From Alphaproteobacteria bacterium MarineAlpha10_Bin3 (lineage in GTDB: Bacteria; Pseudomonadota; Alphaproteobacteria; UBA8366; GCA-2717185), in assembly GCA_002937525.1 (NCBI GenBank), contig PTKA01000036.1, positions 1-8,826 on the forward strand: DNA of 8,826 bases, in the 5' to 3' direction. The translations under genes were made by a program, and so were the position numbers. Below the pieces are notes generated by a model. That model saw only the letters and a program-made list of their open reading frames with translations. It did no database searches and had not been told where the DNA came from. Below are positions 1 to 5,939 of this stretch, one piece after another; within the stretch, counting starts at the first letter, position 1, and every line of letters begins with the position of its first letter.

Positions 1-80
1 GCAAGGATCGTCCAGTCCCGGCCCGGCAGTATTTCCAGCGCCGCCGCGAGGGTTTTGGGCCGCTCGAAGGACCGCGCCAT
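1..80 (-). CDS. Molybdenum hydroxylase FAD-binding subunit, N-terminal fragment (cut by window edge)
   Basis: The minus-strand reading frame opens at an ATG whose A is base 80 and stays open to the window edge, giving 26 residues: MARSFERPKTLAAALEILPG followed by RDWTIL and the start of an Ala codon. This matches the beginning of the FAD-binding subunit of xanthine dehydrogenase / CoxM-type enzymes, where a 'F.rP.sL.eAL.lL' segment runs into 'vLAGGTD', the first FAD pyrophosphate loop. The reading stops just where that loop would begin. The start overlaps the stop of the MarR gene by one base (TGATG), so the two are probably co-translated. An AGGGA about 10 nt upstream could serve as ribosome binding site. 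It is a second FAD subunit, distinct in sequence from the one at 5112-5939, and implies that another Mo-hydroxylase gene set continues to the left. The family call rests on only 26 residues. Confidence 0.72.
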   Translation of the reverse strand, partial: MARSFERPKTLAAALEILPGRDWTIL

Positions 81-514
81 CAGGTCAGTTTCCCTAACAG
101 TTCGAGAAACAGTTGCCGGTCGCCGCGCGCCAGCGGGGCCAGCGTGTCCCGGCTTATGCGCCGGGCCATCGGAACCAGCTCTTCAAGCAGACGCCTTCCG
201 TCGCCGGACAACCGCCACAGGCTGCGCCGCCGGTCGTGCGGGTCGGGCCGGGTGGCGACGAGATTGCGCGCGCGCAGGCGCTTGACCACGCCAAGAATTG
301 TCGCCGGGTCCATCGCCGTCAGCCGGCCAAGCCGGTTCTGCGACACCTCGTTCTCATCGCCGATCTTGATCAGGGCGGCAAACTGCGTCGGGGTCAGTTG
401 CCGGTTGTCGAGCCCCTCGAAGAAGATCGCCGCATGGCGCTGATTGGCCCGGCGCAGCAGGTGGCCGACCTGATCTTCAAGCCTGTAATTGGCGGCGAAT
501 CTGGTTTTTTCCAT
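80..514 (-). CDS. MarR-family winged helix-turn-helix regulator
   Basis: The 144-residue product has the normal length and layout of a MarR-type dimeric repressor. An N-terminal dimerisation helix (about 8-34) is followed by 'LTPTQFAALI' (40-49). A helix-turn-helix covers about 58-86, with recognition helix around AMDPATILGVVKRL, and the wing is DPHDRRRSLWRLSG (91-104). A C-terminal dimerisation helix follows (105-140). The ATG at 514 was chosen because homology begins there. It lies 4 nt after the HyuB stop, behind a purine-rich GGATAGGG, whereas upstream in-frame codons are just the HyuB gene read in another frame. MarR proteins commonly respond to small aromatic or heterocyclic ligands and control neighbouring catabolic genes. 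Its place between hyuB and a second Mo-hydroxylase gene points to control of this cluster, with the palindrome at 4355-4380 as candidate operator. The family is seen; ligand and target are inferred. Confidence 0.9.
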   Translation of the reverse strand: MEKTRFAANYRLEDQVGHLLRRANQRHAAIFFEGLDNRQLTPTQFAALIKIGDENEVSQNRLGRLTAMDPATILGVVKRLRARNLVATRPDPHDRRRSLWRLSGDGRRLLEELVPMARRISRDTLAPLARGDRQLFLELLGKLT

Positions 515-518
515 CGCC

Positions 519-2261
519 CTATCCGGTCCGCAGTGCTGCGGTCGCGGGCGCATCGACGCCCGAACCATCGTCCAGCAGCACGACGCCGAAACGGTCGCGC
601 GCCTCGGCCTGGGTGTAATATCCCAGGCCCACATCGCGGAACACCGCTTCTGGGTCGCGCGCCAAAGGATCGCCAAACCCGCCGCCGCCAGGCGTGCTGA
701 CCGCGATGACATCGCCGACCGCAATCGCGATATCCTGGTCCTTCGACAGATGTTCGGGCACATAGGCTTCGCCGTTGCGATACACGGTTACCAGGTTGCG
801 CGCACCGTCTTCGCCGCCAAGCGAGCCCTGCGGGCCGACCCGGCCGTGATCCATCACGAAGGACGCCCGCGCGTTGCCGCGCCGCAGCCTGACCCGGTAA
901 TTGATCCCGAAACCGCCGCGCTGCCGGCCGGCGCCGCCGGACCCTTCGCGCAGCGAATATTCCTCGAACAGAACCGGATAGATCTGTTCCAGCACCTCGA
1001 TCGGCTGGGTTTTGGAAATGCCGATGGTCGAACAGCCGTTGGTCAGACCGTCCTGGCGGGCATTGCCGCCATATCCGCCGCCGCTCAACTGGTACATGAC
1101 ATAGGGCCGGTCTTTTTGCGGGTCGAAGCCGCCCAGCGCGAAATTACCGCTCGATCCGGCCGGGGCGGCGGTGACGATGTCGGGAAGCGCTTCGACCAGG
1201 GCGGCGAACACGGCTTCGGCGATGCGCTGCGAGACTTCGGCGGCGCAGCCCGAAACCGGCCGCGGGTAACGGGCGTACAGGAACGTGCCGTCGGGTTCCT
1301 TGATGTGCAATGGCTCGAAGGTTCCGGCATTGATCGGCACATCGGGAAAGATGTGTTTGATCGCCAGATACACCGACGAATAGGTCGTCGCGATGACGCT
1401 GTTCATCGGCCCCCGGCAGGGCGGACTCGATCCGGTGAAGTCGAAATAAATGTCCCCGCATTTTTTTTCGATGGCCAGGGCGATCTTCAGCGGTTCATCG
1501 ACGACGCCGTCGGAATCGACCCATGCCACGCTGCGGTAGACGCCGTCGGGAATCCGCGCGATCCTGGCCCGCATCTGCCGTGCCGCGCGCTTGCGCCATT
1601 CGCCTATCGCCGCTTGCACGGTTTTCGCGCCATGCCGGTCGAGCAATTCGGTGAGTTGCCGCGCGCCGATATTGAGGGCGGCGAGCTGCGCCTTTATGTC
1701 GCCGATCCGCTGGTCGGCAAGGCGGATGTTGGAACAGATGATGGCGTAGATTTCCGGGTCCATCTTGCCGCGCTTGACCAGCTTGACCGGCGGCAGGCGC
1801 AAGCCTTCCTGCTCGACCTCGGTTGCCTTGGCGGAAAATCCGCCGGGCACAGCACCACCGATATCGGGCCAGTGGCCGGTATTGGAAAGCCAGCAAAACA
1901 GCACGTCTTTATAATAGAACGGCATCGCAAAGCGGACATCCATCAGATGGGTGCCGCCAAGATAAGGGTCGTTGACGATATACACATCACCCTTTTCAGG
2001 CGGCAATGCGCGGCCATCGCGGATAAACTCGATCAAGGTCGCGGTCGAAAACTGCATGGTGCCGACGAAAATCGGCAGACCGCCTTCGCCCTGGGCGATC
2101 AACGCGCCGGTTTTGGCGTCGTAGATGCCGTCCGAACGGTCGTCGGCTTCGGCGATCACCGGCGAGAAGGCGGCGCGCGAAAAGGTCAGATCCATCTCGT
2201 CGCAGACCTGCTGCAAGCCGGCCTGGATGACGCCAAGCGTGATCGGGTCGATCGCCTTCAT
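519..2261 (-). CDS. hyuB: Hydantoinase B / oxoprolinase family subunit (HyuB-like)
   Basis: This 580-residue protein is the HyuB half of an ATP-dependent cyclic-amide hydrolase or related carboxylase. Family landmarks visible are the start MKAIDPITLGVIQAGL, the motif NDPYLGGTHLMDV (97-109), GHWPDIGG (129-136), QLSGGGYGGNARQDG (391-405), GGAGRQRGGFG (442-452) and the C-terminal STPGGGGFGDPLARDP (522-537). His and Asp residues in the first two motifs (D98, H105, D108, H130, D133) are probably metal or substrate ligands by family analogy. In this family HyuB works with HyuA: HyuA phosphorylates the substrate with ATP and HyuB completes ring opening or hydrolysis. The ATG at 2261 overlaps the HyuA stop in ATGA, the usual sign of translational coupling; a GAAGG lies just upstream. 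Length is normal. The exact substrate (hydantoin, N-methylhydantoin, lactam, oxoproline or another) cannot be deduced; acetone or acetophenone carboxylase subunits are relatives. Confidence 0.93.
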   Translation of the reverse strand: MKAIDPITLGVIQAGLQQVCDEMDLTFSRAAFSPVIAEADDRSDGIYDAKTGALIAQGEGGLPIFVGTMQFSTATLIEFIRDGRALPPEKGDVYIVNDPYLGGTHLMDVRFAMPFYYKDVLFCWLSNTGHWPDIGGAVPGGFSAKATEVEQEGLRLPPVKLVKRGKMDPEIYAIICSNIRLADQRIGDIKAQLAALNIGARQLTELLDRHGAKTVQAAIGEWRKRAARQMRARIARIPDGVYRSVAWVDSDGVVDEPLKIALAIEKKCGDIYFDFTGSSPPCRGPMNSVIATTYSSVYLAIKHIFPDVPINAGTFEPLHIKEPDGTFLYARYPRPVSGCAAEVSQRIAEAVFAALVEALPDIVTAAPAGSSGNFALGGFDPQKDRPYVMYQLSGGGYGGNARQDGLTNGCSTIGISKTQPIEVLEQIYPVLFEEYSLREGSGGAGRQRGGFGINYRVRLRRGNARASFVMDHGRVGPQGSLGGEDGARNLVTVYRNGEAYVPEHLSKDQDIAIAVGDVIAVSTPGGGGFGDPLARDPEAVFRDVGLGYYTQAEARDRFGVVLLDDGSGVDAPATAALRTG

Positions 2262-4300
2262 GGCGCGCCTTCGACATGGATCAGCAGATTGCCGTCGGCG
2301 TCGGTCGCGACCCGGTTGCCGGGTTCGATGACGATTGTGGTGTCCATCTGCTCGACGATCGCCGGCCCGTCGAAGGATGCGTCGATGGGCAAAAGATCGC
2401 GCGCATAGATTGCGGCTTCGCGCCATTCGCCATCGAACCAGACCGGCCGCGCCGCAATGCGGGCTTCGTCGAGCGTCGCCTTTCGGCCCTTCGGATCGAT
2501 CAGCATGGCCAGGTCGATTGGCGGCCGCTGGCCGATCACCGAGGTCTTGAGGTTGACCAGGCTGGCGCGGATTTCCGGCAATTCGACCCGGAATCGCTCG
2601 AAATAGGCGGTCTCGAATAATGTTTGAATGGTGTCGCGGGTAACCTTGGGCGATGGCAGCGGAACGTCGATCAGGTGGGTTTGACCGATGAACTGCATAT
2701 CGGCGCCGTGCAGCACGCGAATATCTTCGATGTCAATCGGCTCGTCCTCGATCGCACGGCGGCCTTCGGCGGCCTGCTGGGTGAAAATCGCGCGCACGTC
2801 GTCGATGTCGATGGCGTCGAGCGGGCGGTTGAAAGTGCGCACGAAATCGTGCCGCAGATCCGCCACCACGCAGCCAAGCGCATTGGTGATCCCCGGCCGC
2901 CCCGGCACCAGGACGCGCGGAATGCCAAGCTCGCGCGCCAGCGCCATGGCATGTAGCGGCCCGGCGCCGCCGAAGGCGAACAGGGTGAAATCGCGCGGGT
3001 CGTGCCCCTTGGCGAGCGAAACCATGCGAATTGCGCCGGCCATCCGGTCATTGGCGATGCGCAGGATCGCCGCCGCCGCCTGGTCCGCGCCAAGACCCAG
3101 CGGCGCGCCGATGCGTTGCCGCAATATCTCGCGAATGTCCGCAATCGGCGGCGCGCCGCTGGTGGCGAACAGGCCGTCCGGGTTGATCCGGCCAAGCACC
3201 AGATTGGCGTCGGTGATGGTCGGCTCCGTGCCGCCCCGGCCGTAACAGATCGGCCCCGGCGCTGCCCCGGCGCTGCGCGGGCCGACCTTGAGCATACCCG
3301 CATCGTCGATAAAGGCGACCGAGCCGCCACCCGAACCGATCGAGCGCACATCGACCATCGGCACATGGATCGGCATGGCATATTCCAGCGCCAGCTCGTT
3401 GCTGACCGCCGGCGTCGCGTTCAGCACCAGCGCCACGTCGCTCGAAGTGCCGCCCATGTCATAGGTGATAAGATTGTCGAAGCCGCAGCACTTGGCGGTA
3501 TGGGCCGCCGCCATGACGCCGGACGCCGGCCCCGACATCACGGTCTTGGCCGCTTCGCGGTCCGCAATCTGGGCCGAGACCATGCCGCCATTGCCGTTCA
3601 TGATGAGCAAATCGCGCCGAAACCCGCGCGCCGTGAGTTCGCTTTGCAGGCGCTCGATATAGCGGTGCAGAATCGGCCGCACCGAGGCGTTGACCGCCGC
3701 CGTAACGCCGCGTTCATATTCGCGGTATTCCGACAGCAACTCGTGGCCGGCGGTAATGTACCCGTTCGGCCATATCTCGCGCGCGATGGCCACGGCGCGG
3801 CGTTCGTGGGCCGGGTTGGCGTAGGCATGCAGAAAATGCACGACCATCGACTCACAGCCGGCGTCAAGCAGGGCGCGGACCGCGCCGCGCACGCCGTCTT
3901 CGTCGAGCGGAATGACGATCTTGCCGTCCGCATCCATCCGCTCGGCGACTTCGAGCCGCAGGTTGCGGGGAATGACCGGCTCGAAGGCGCCGAACATGCC
4001 ATAGGCTTGCGGACGGGTGCGGCGGCCGACCTCGATCACGTCGCGGAAGCCGCGCGTCGTGATCATGCCGGTGACCGCCAGTTTGCGCTCCAGCACGGCG
4101 TTGGTCGTGGTCGTCGTGCCGTGGATGATGGCGTCGATTTGCGCCAGGTCGCAGCCGGTTTCCGCCAGCGCGCCGAGTACCCCAAACGCCTGATTTTCCG
4201 GCGTGGACAGAACCTTGACCAACCGCATACCCCCGTCGATGCGGGGGTCGAGCAATACAAGATCGGTAAAGGTCCCGCCAACGTCGATGCCGGCGATCAT
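2258..4300 (-). CDS. hyuA: Hydantoinase A / oxoprolinase family subunit (HyuA-like, ASKHA-type ATPase)
   Basis: The 680-residue product is the ATP-using partner of the downstream HyuB-like subunit. Actin/hexokinase-fold signatures are clear: phosphate-1 loop GIDVGGTFTDLVLLD (4-18), HGTTTTTNAVLERK (60-73), YDMGGTSSDVAL (280-291) and FGGAGPLHA (443-451). Other family segments are GPASGVMAA (257-265), DVRSIGSGGGS (317-327), GPRSAGAAPGPICYGRGG (340-357) and the C-terminal GPAIVEQMDTTIVIEPG (645-661). The frame is open 64 codons further upstream, but the ATG at 4300 puts the MIAGIDVGGTFTD motif at the N-terminus as in relatives and has a purine-rich GGGAACGAAA before it. The enzyme is cytoplasmic, with no signal peptide or membrane segment. 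It is the first gene of the second block, with a palindrome 55-80 nt upstream. The family is certain; the substrate (cyclic amide, imide or ketone) is not. Confidence 0.94.
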   Translation of the reverse strand: MIAGIDVGGTFTDLVLLDPRIDGGMRLVKVLSTPENQAFGVLGALAETGCDLAQIDAIIHGTTTTTNAVLERKLAVTGMITTRGFRDVIEVGRRTRPQAYGMFGAFEPVIPRNLRLEVAERMDADGKIVIPLDEDGVRGAVRALLDAGCESMVVHFLHAYANPAHERRAVAIAREIWPNGYITAGHELLSEYREYERGVTAAVNASVRPILHRYIERLQSELTARGFRRDLLIMNGNGGMVSAQIADREAAKTVMSGPASGVMAAAHTAKCCGFDNLITYDMGGTSSDVALVLNATPAVSNELALEYAMPIHVPMVDVRSIGSGGGSVAFIDDAGMLKVGPRSAGAAPGPICYGRGGTEPTITDANLVLGRINPDGLFATSGAPPIADIREILRQRIGAPLGLGADQAAAAILRIANDRMAGAIRMVSLAKGHDPRDFTLFAFGGAGPLHAMALARELGIPRVLVPGRPGITNALGCVVADLRHDFVRTFNRPLDAIDIDDVRAIFTQQAAEGRRAIEDEPIDIEDIRVLHGADMQFIGQTHLIDVPLPSPKVTRDTIQTLFETAYFERFRVELPEIRASLVNLKTSVIGQRPPIDLAMLIDPKGRKATLDEARIAARPVWFDGEWREAAIYARDLLPIDASFDGPAIVEQMDTTIVIEPGNRVATDADGNLLIHVEGAP

Positions 4301-4354
4301 TTTCGTTCCCAAATCCGTATTCTGGCCATGTGACGCCAACGCTATCCCGGCCTT

Positions 4355-4380
4355 CTTTATTTGTATACGAACAAATAAAG
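4355..4380. promoter_or_regulatory. Perfect 10+6+10 inverted repeat, probable operator for the hyuAB-marR operon
   Basis: The arms CTTTATTTGT (4355-4364) and ACAAATAAAG (4371-4380) are exact reverse complements around the spacer ATACGA. The core ATTTGT-N6-ACAAAT is an 18-bp dyad of the size MarR-family dimers bind. It lies 55-80 nt before the hyuA start. It is not terminator-like: the stem is AT-rich and no T-run follows on either strand. The embedded TTGTATACGA also resembles the TTGTATACAA-type dyads of GntR/FadR-family regulators, so another regulator is possible. That it is a protein-binding site is inference; the symmetry is seen directly. Confidence 0.6.
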
Positions 4381-4401
4381 CAGTTACCGCCCCGATTGCA
4401 A
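4374..4401 (-). promoter_or_regulatory. Weak candidate sigma-70-type promoter for hyuA
   Basis: On the minus strand TTGCAA (4401-4396) is followed after 16 nt by TTTATT (4379-4374). Each matches four of six consensus bases. The -10-like box lies within the right arm of the inverted repeat, so a bound repressor would block it. This is the best pair I found near the operator, but it is weak. Confidence 0.25.
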
Positions 4402-4422
4402 GAGCGTCCTTACCCCGATTGC
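4390..4422. repeat. 10-bp direct repeat upstream of the operator
   Basis: CCCCGATTGC occurs at 4390-4399 and again at 4413-4422, a 23-bp period. On the minus strand the first-read copy includes the last codons of the hydrolase relic (…GGG then stop TAA) and the second follows it. It may be a small duplication left by the rearrangement that broke the hydrolase gene, or a binding site spaced about two helical turns. Function is unknown. Confidence 0.45.
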
Positions 4423-4633
4423 CCGGCAAGAAAACGATCAATGGCTTCGTAGAACGTATCCGGGTTTTCGAGAGCGGTGATATGTCCGGCATCCGGGATC
4501 ACCACATGTCTGGCGCCGGGAATTTTTGCCGCCGGTTGCGGCGTGAAGCATCGTTCAATGGTGGGTTCCAACAGGCTTTCCAACCCGGTTTTCCGGGTCG
4601 CACCGATCCAGTGGCTGATTTCTTCGCCGGATT
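4410..4633 (-). pseudogene. Alpha/beta hydrolase relic (N-terminally truncated, internally deleted)
   Basis: Immediately after the stop of the [2Fe-2S] subunit gene, a frame reads ISHWIGATRKTGLESLLEP then TIERCFTPQ, joined to PAAKIPGARHVVIPDAGHIT and ALENPDTFYEAIDRFLAG before TAA. The second part is the typical C-terminal end of an alpha/beta hydrolase carrying the catalytic His in DAGHI (codon at 4484-4482). The first part resembles the lid helix of 3-oxoadipate enol-lactonase-like (PcaD-type) hydrolases. In intact relatives roughly 60 residues, including the acid residue, separate these parts; here they abut near 4530-4545. The nucleophile-elbow domain is missing entirely. The only in-frame ATG (4697) lies inside the upstream gene in another frame, so I do not regard this as a working gene. 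An intact version probably once belonged to this pathway. The fragment identity is from recognition, and the deletion size is approximate. Confidence 0.7.
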
Positions 4634-5128
4634 TTATTGTTGGGGCTGTCCGGCAACTTCGAGTGCCGCCGCCATGATGCCGGCATAACCGGTGCATCGG
4701 CAGATATGGCCGCCGACAACGTCTTCGATTTGGGCCCGGTCGGGATTTGGCGTCCGGTCAAACAAATCGGTCAGGGACATCAGGATGCCCGGCGTGCAAT
4801 AGCCGCATTGCAAGGCGTGATGTTTGCGAAACGCCCGTTGCAACGCATTCAATTCCCCGTCATCGCCGGCCAGACCTTCGACGGTCTGGATGTTCAATCC
4901 ATCCGCCTGCACCGCCAGATAAAGGCATGAGCGAACCGCCCGGTTTTCGACCCGGACCGTGCAGGCGCCGCAGACGCCGTGTTCACAGCCGACATGGGTT
5001 CCGGTTTCGCCGAGTTCTTGGCGCAAAAAATCCGACAGCAGCATGCGGGCGCTGGCCCACCCCGATACCGGGCGGCCGTTCAGGGTAAATTTTACTTCGT
5101 GCCGCCCTGCTTTACCGAGTTTGAGCAT
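4634..5128 (-). CDS. Molybdenum hydroxylase [2Fe-2S] subunit (CoxS-like)
   Basis: The 164-residue product is the small electron-transfer subunit that passes electrons from the Mo centre to FAD. The N-terminal plant-ferredoxin-like domain has GCEHGVCGACTV (C48, C53, C56) and C68 in RSCLYLAV. The C-terminal helical domain has QCGYCTPG (C108, C111) and HICRCTGY (C143, C145). All eight cluster ligands are therefore present. The length matches CoxS-type subunits. The ATG at 5128 was chosen because a strong GGAGGAGG sits 6 nt upstream; the frame stays open further up only inside the previous gene. The gene overlaps the end of the FAD subunit by 17 nt, consistent with translational coupling. It is the last intact gene of block 1, and the hydrolase relic starts right after its TAA. 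Confidence 0.95.
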   Translation of the reverse strand: MLKLGKAGRHEVKFTLNGRPVSGWASARMLLSDFLRQELGETGTHVGCEHGVCGACTVRVENRAVRSCLYLAVQADGLNIQTVEGLAGDDGELNALQRAFRKHHALQCGYCTPGILMSLTDLFDRTPNPDRAQIEDVVGGHICRCTGYAGIMAAALEVAGQPQQ

Positions 5129-5939
5129 GCCCTGCCTCCTCCAGAACCTTGCGTCCGAGCCGCCGGACGATTTGACGCCGGTACTGCGCGGTTGCGTGGA
5201 TATCGTCCACGCCCTCCATATCCCAGGCAAAGGCATTCAGAACGTCATCGCACTGGTCGGGCTTGAGCCGCCATTCGCGCACCGCCGGCCCGTCCGCAAC
5301 GCCACCGACGCCCAGACGGATATGGCCGTTATGCGCCATGCCGGCGAGACCGACGATGGCGAAATCCCCGTGCCGGCGCGTGACCTCCGCGAATGAATAT
5401 CCCGCACCCGGCAGGGCCACGGGAAACCGGGCGGCGACGATCAACTCGTCCGGCCGGCGGGCGGTTTCCATCATCCCGGTCTGAAATTCAGCGGCGCGCA
5501 ATCGCCGTTCGCCAGTTGCCGAACGCAGAACCACTTCGCCCTCCAGAAGGGCCAGGCATAACGGTAATTCCGAGCTTGGGTCGGCGTGGGCCAGGGAACC
5601 GCACACGGTACCCCGGTTGCGGGTTTGAAAATGTCCCACATTGGGGAGCGCCTTCGCCAGGAGCGGCTGAATTTCCGCCAGGCCGGGATGGTGCAAAAGT
5701 TCCGCCTGGGTGACGGCCGCGCCCACTTCCAGACAACCATCGATTTCACGGCAATAAGACAGCGCCGCCAACCGCGATATATCGATAAGCGCATCCGTCA
5801 TCACCACGCGCAAATTGAGCATGGCCATCAAGGATTGTCCGCCGGCAATGACCTGCACCTCATCGCCGCCTTCCGCCAGCAGCGACAACGCCTCATCGAT
5901 GGTGTCGGGCCGGTAATAATCGAAATTATGCGGCTTCAT
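5112..5939 (-). CDS. Molybdenum hydroxylase FAD-binding subunit (CoxM-like)
   Basis: The 275-residue protein is the medium subunit that carries FAD and hands electrons to the final acceptor. The first FAD pyrophosphate loop is AGGQSL (32-37) and the second is TVCGSLAHADPSSELP (111-126), both typical of CoxM / nicotinate dehydrogenase-type medium subunits. RRHGDFAIVG (188-197) belongs to the domain linking to the CO_deh_flav_C region, which closes the protein. Length is close to the usual 270-290 residues, without the extra iron-sulfur domain of some relatives. The ATG at 5939 was chosen because it starts the MKPHNFDYYRP homology and overlaps the large-subunit stop in ATGA; the 50 codons upstream in frame are the large-subunit gene read in another phase. 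The stop lies 17 nt inside the next gene. Confidence 0.94.
   Translation of the reverse strand: MKPHNFDYYRPDTIDEALSLLAEGGDEVQVIAGGQSLMAMLNLRVVMTDALIDISRLAALSYCREIDGCLEVGAAVTQAELLHHPGLAEIQPLLAKALPNVGHFQTRNRGTVCGSLAHADPSSELPLCLALLEGEVVLRSATGERRLRAAEFQTGMMETARRPDELIVAARFPVALPGAGYSFAEVTRRHGDFAIVGLAGMAHNGHIRLGVGGVADGPAVREWRLKPDQCDDVLNAFAWDMEGVDDIHATAQYRRQIVRRLGRKVLEEAGHAQTR
5135..5140 (-). promoter_or_regulatory. Strong ribosome binding site of the [2Fe-2S] subunit gene
   Basis: AGGAGG on the minus strand, within GGAGGAGG (5142-5135), lies 6 nt before the ATG at 5128. It sits inside the last codons of the FAD subunit gene and fixes the start of the small subunit. Confidence 0.75.

Noticed and set aside
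489..2408. Long open frame on the plus strand (639 codons) opposite hyuB.
   Set aside because: It is the mirror frame of a GC-rich gene. The translation has no recognisable domain, while the minus strand shows a full HyuB protein.
519..4300. Acetone or acetophenone carboxylase instead of hydantoinase/oxoprolinase.
   Set aside because: Not excluded by sequence alone, but no additional small carboxylase subunit gene is present and the two-gene hyuA-hyuB layout is the simpler fit.
3002..4333. Long plus-strand open frame (443 codons) opposite hyuA.
   Set aside because: Same reason: low-complexity Arg/Ala/His-rich translation, antisense to a clear HyuA gene.
4355..4380. Palindrome as a rho-independent terminator for block 1.
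   Set aside because: The stem is AT-rich and no T-run follows on either strand; its distance from hyuA fits an operator better.
4410..4697. 95-codon frame read as a functional small hydrolase.
   Set aside because: Its ATG and first 20 codons lie inside the [2Fe-2S] gene in another phase, and the hydrolase part lacks the nucleophile domain, so I treat it as a relic.
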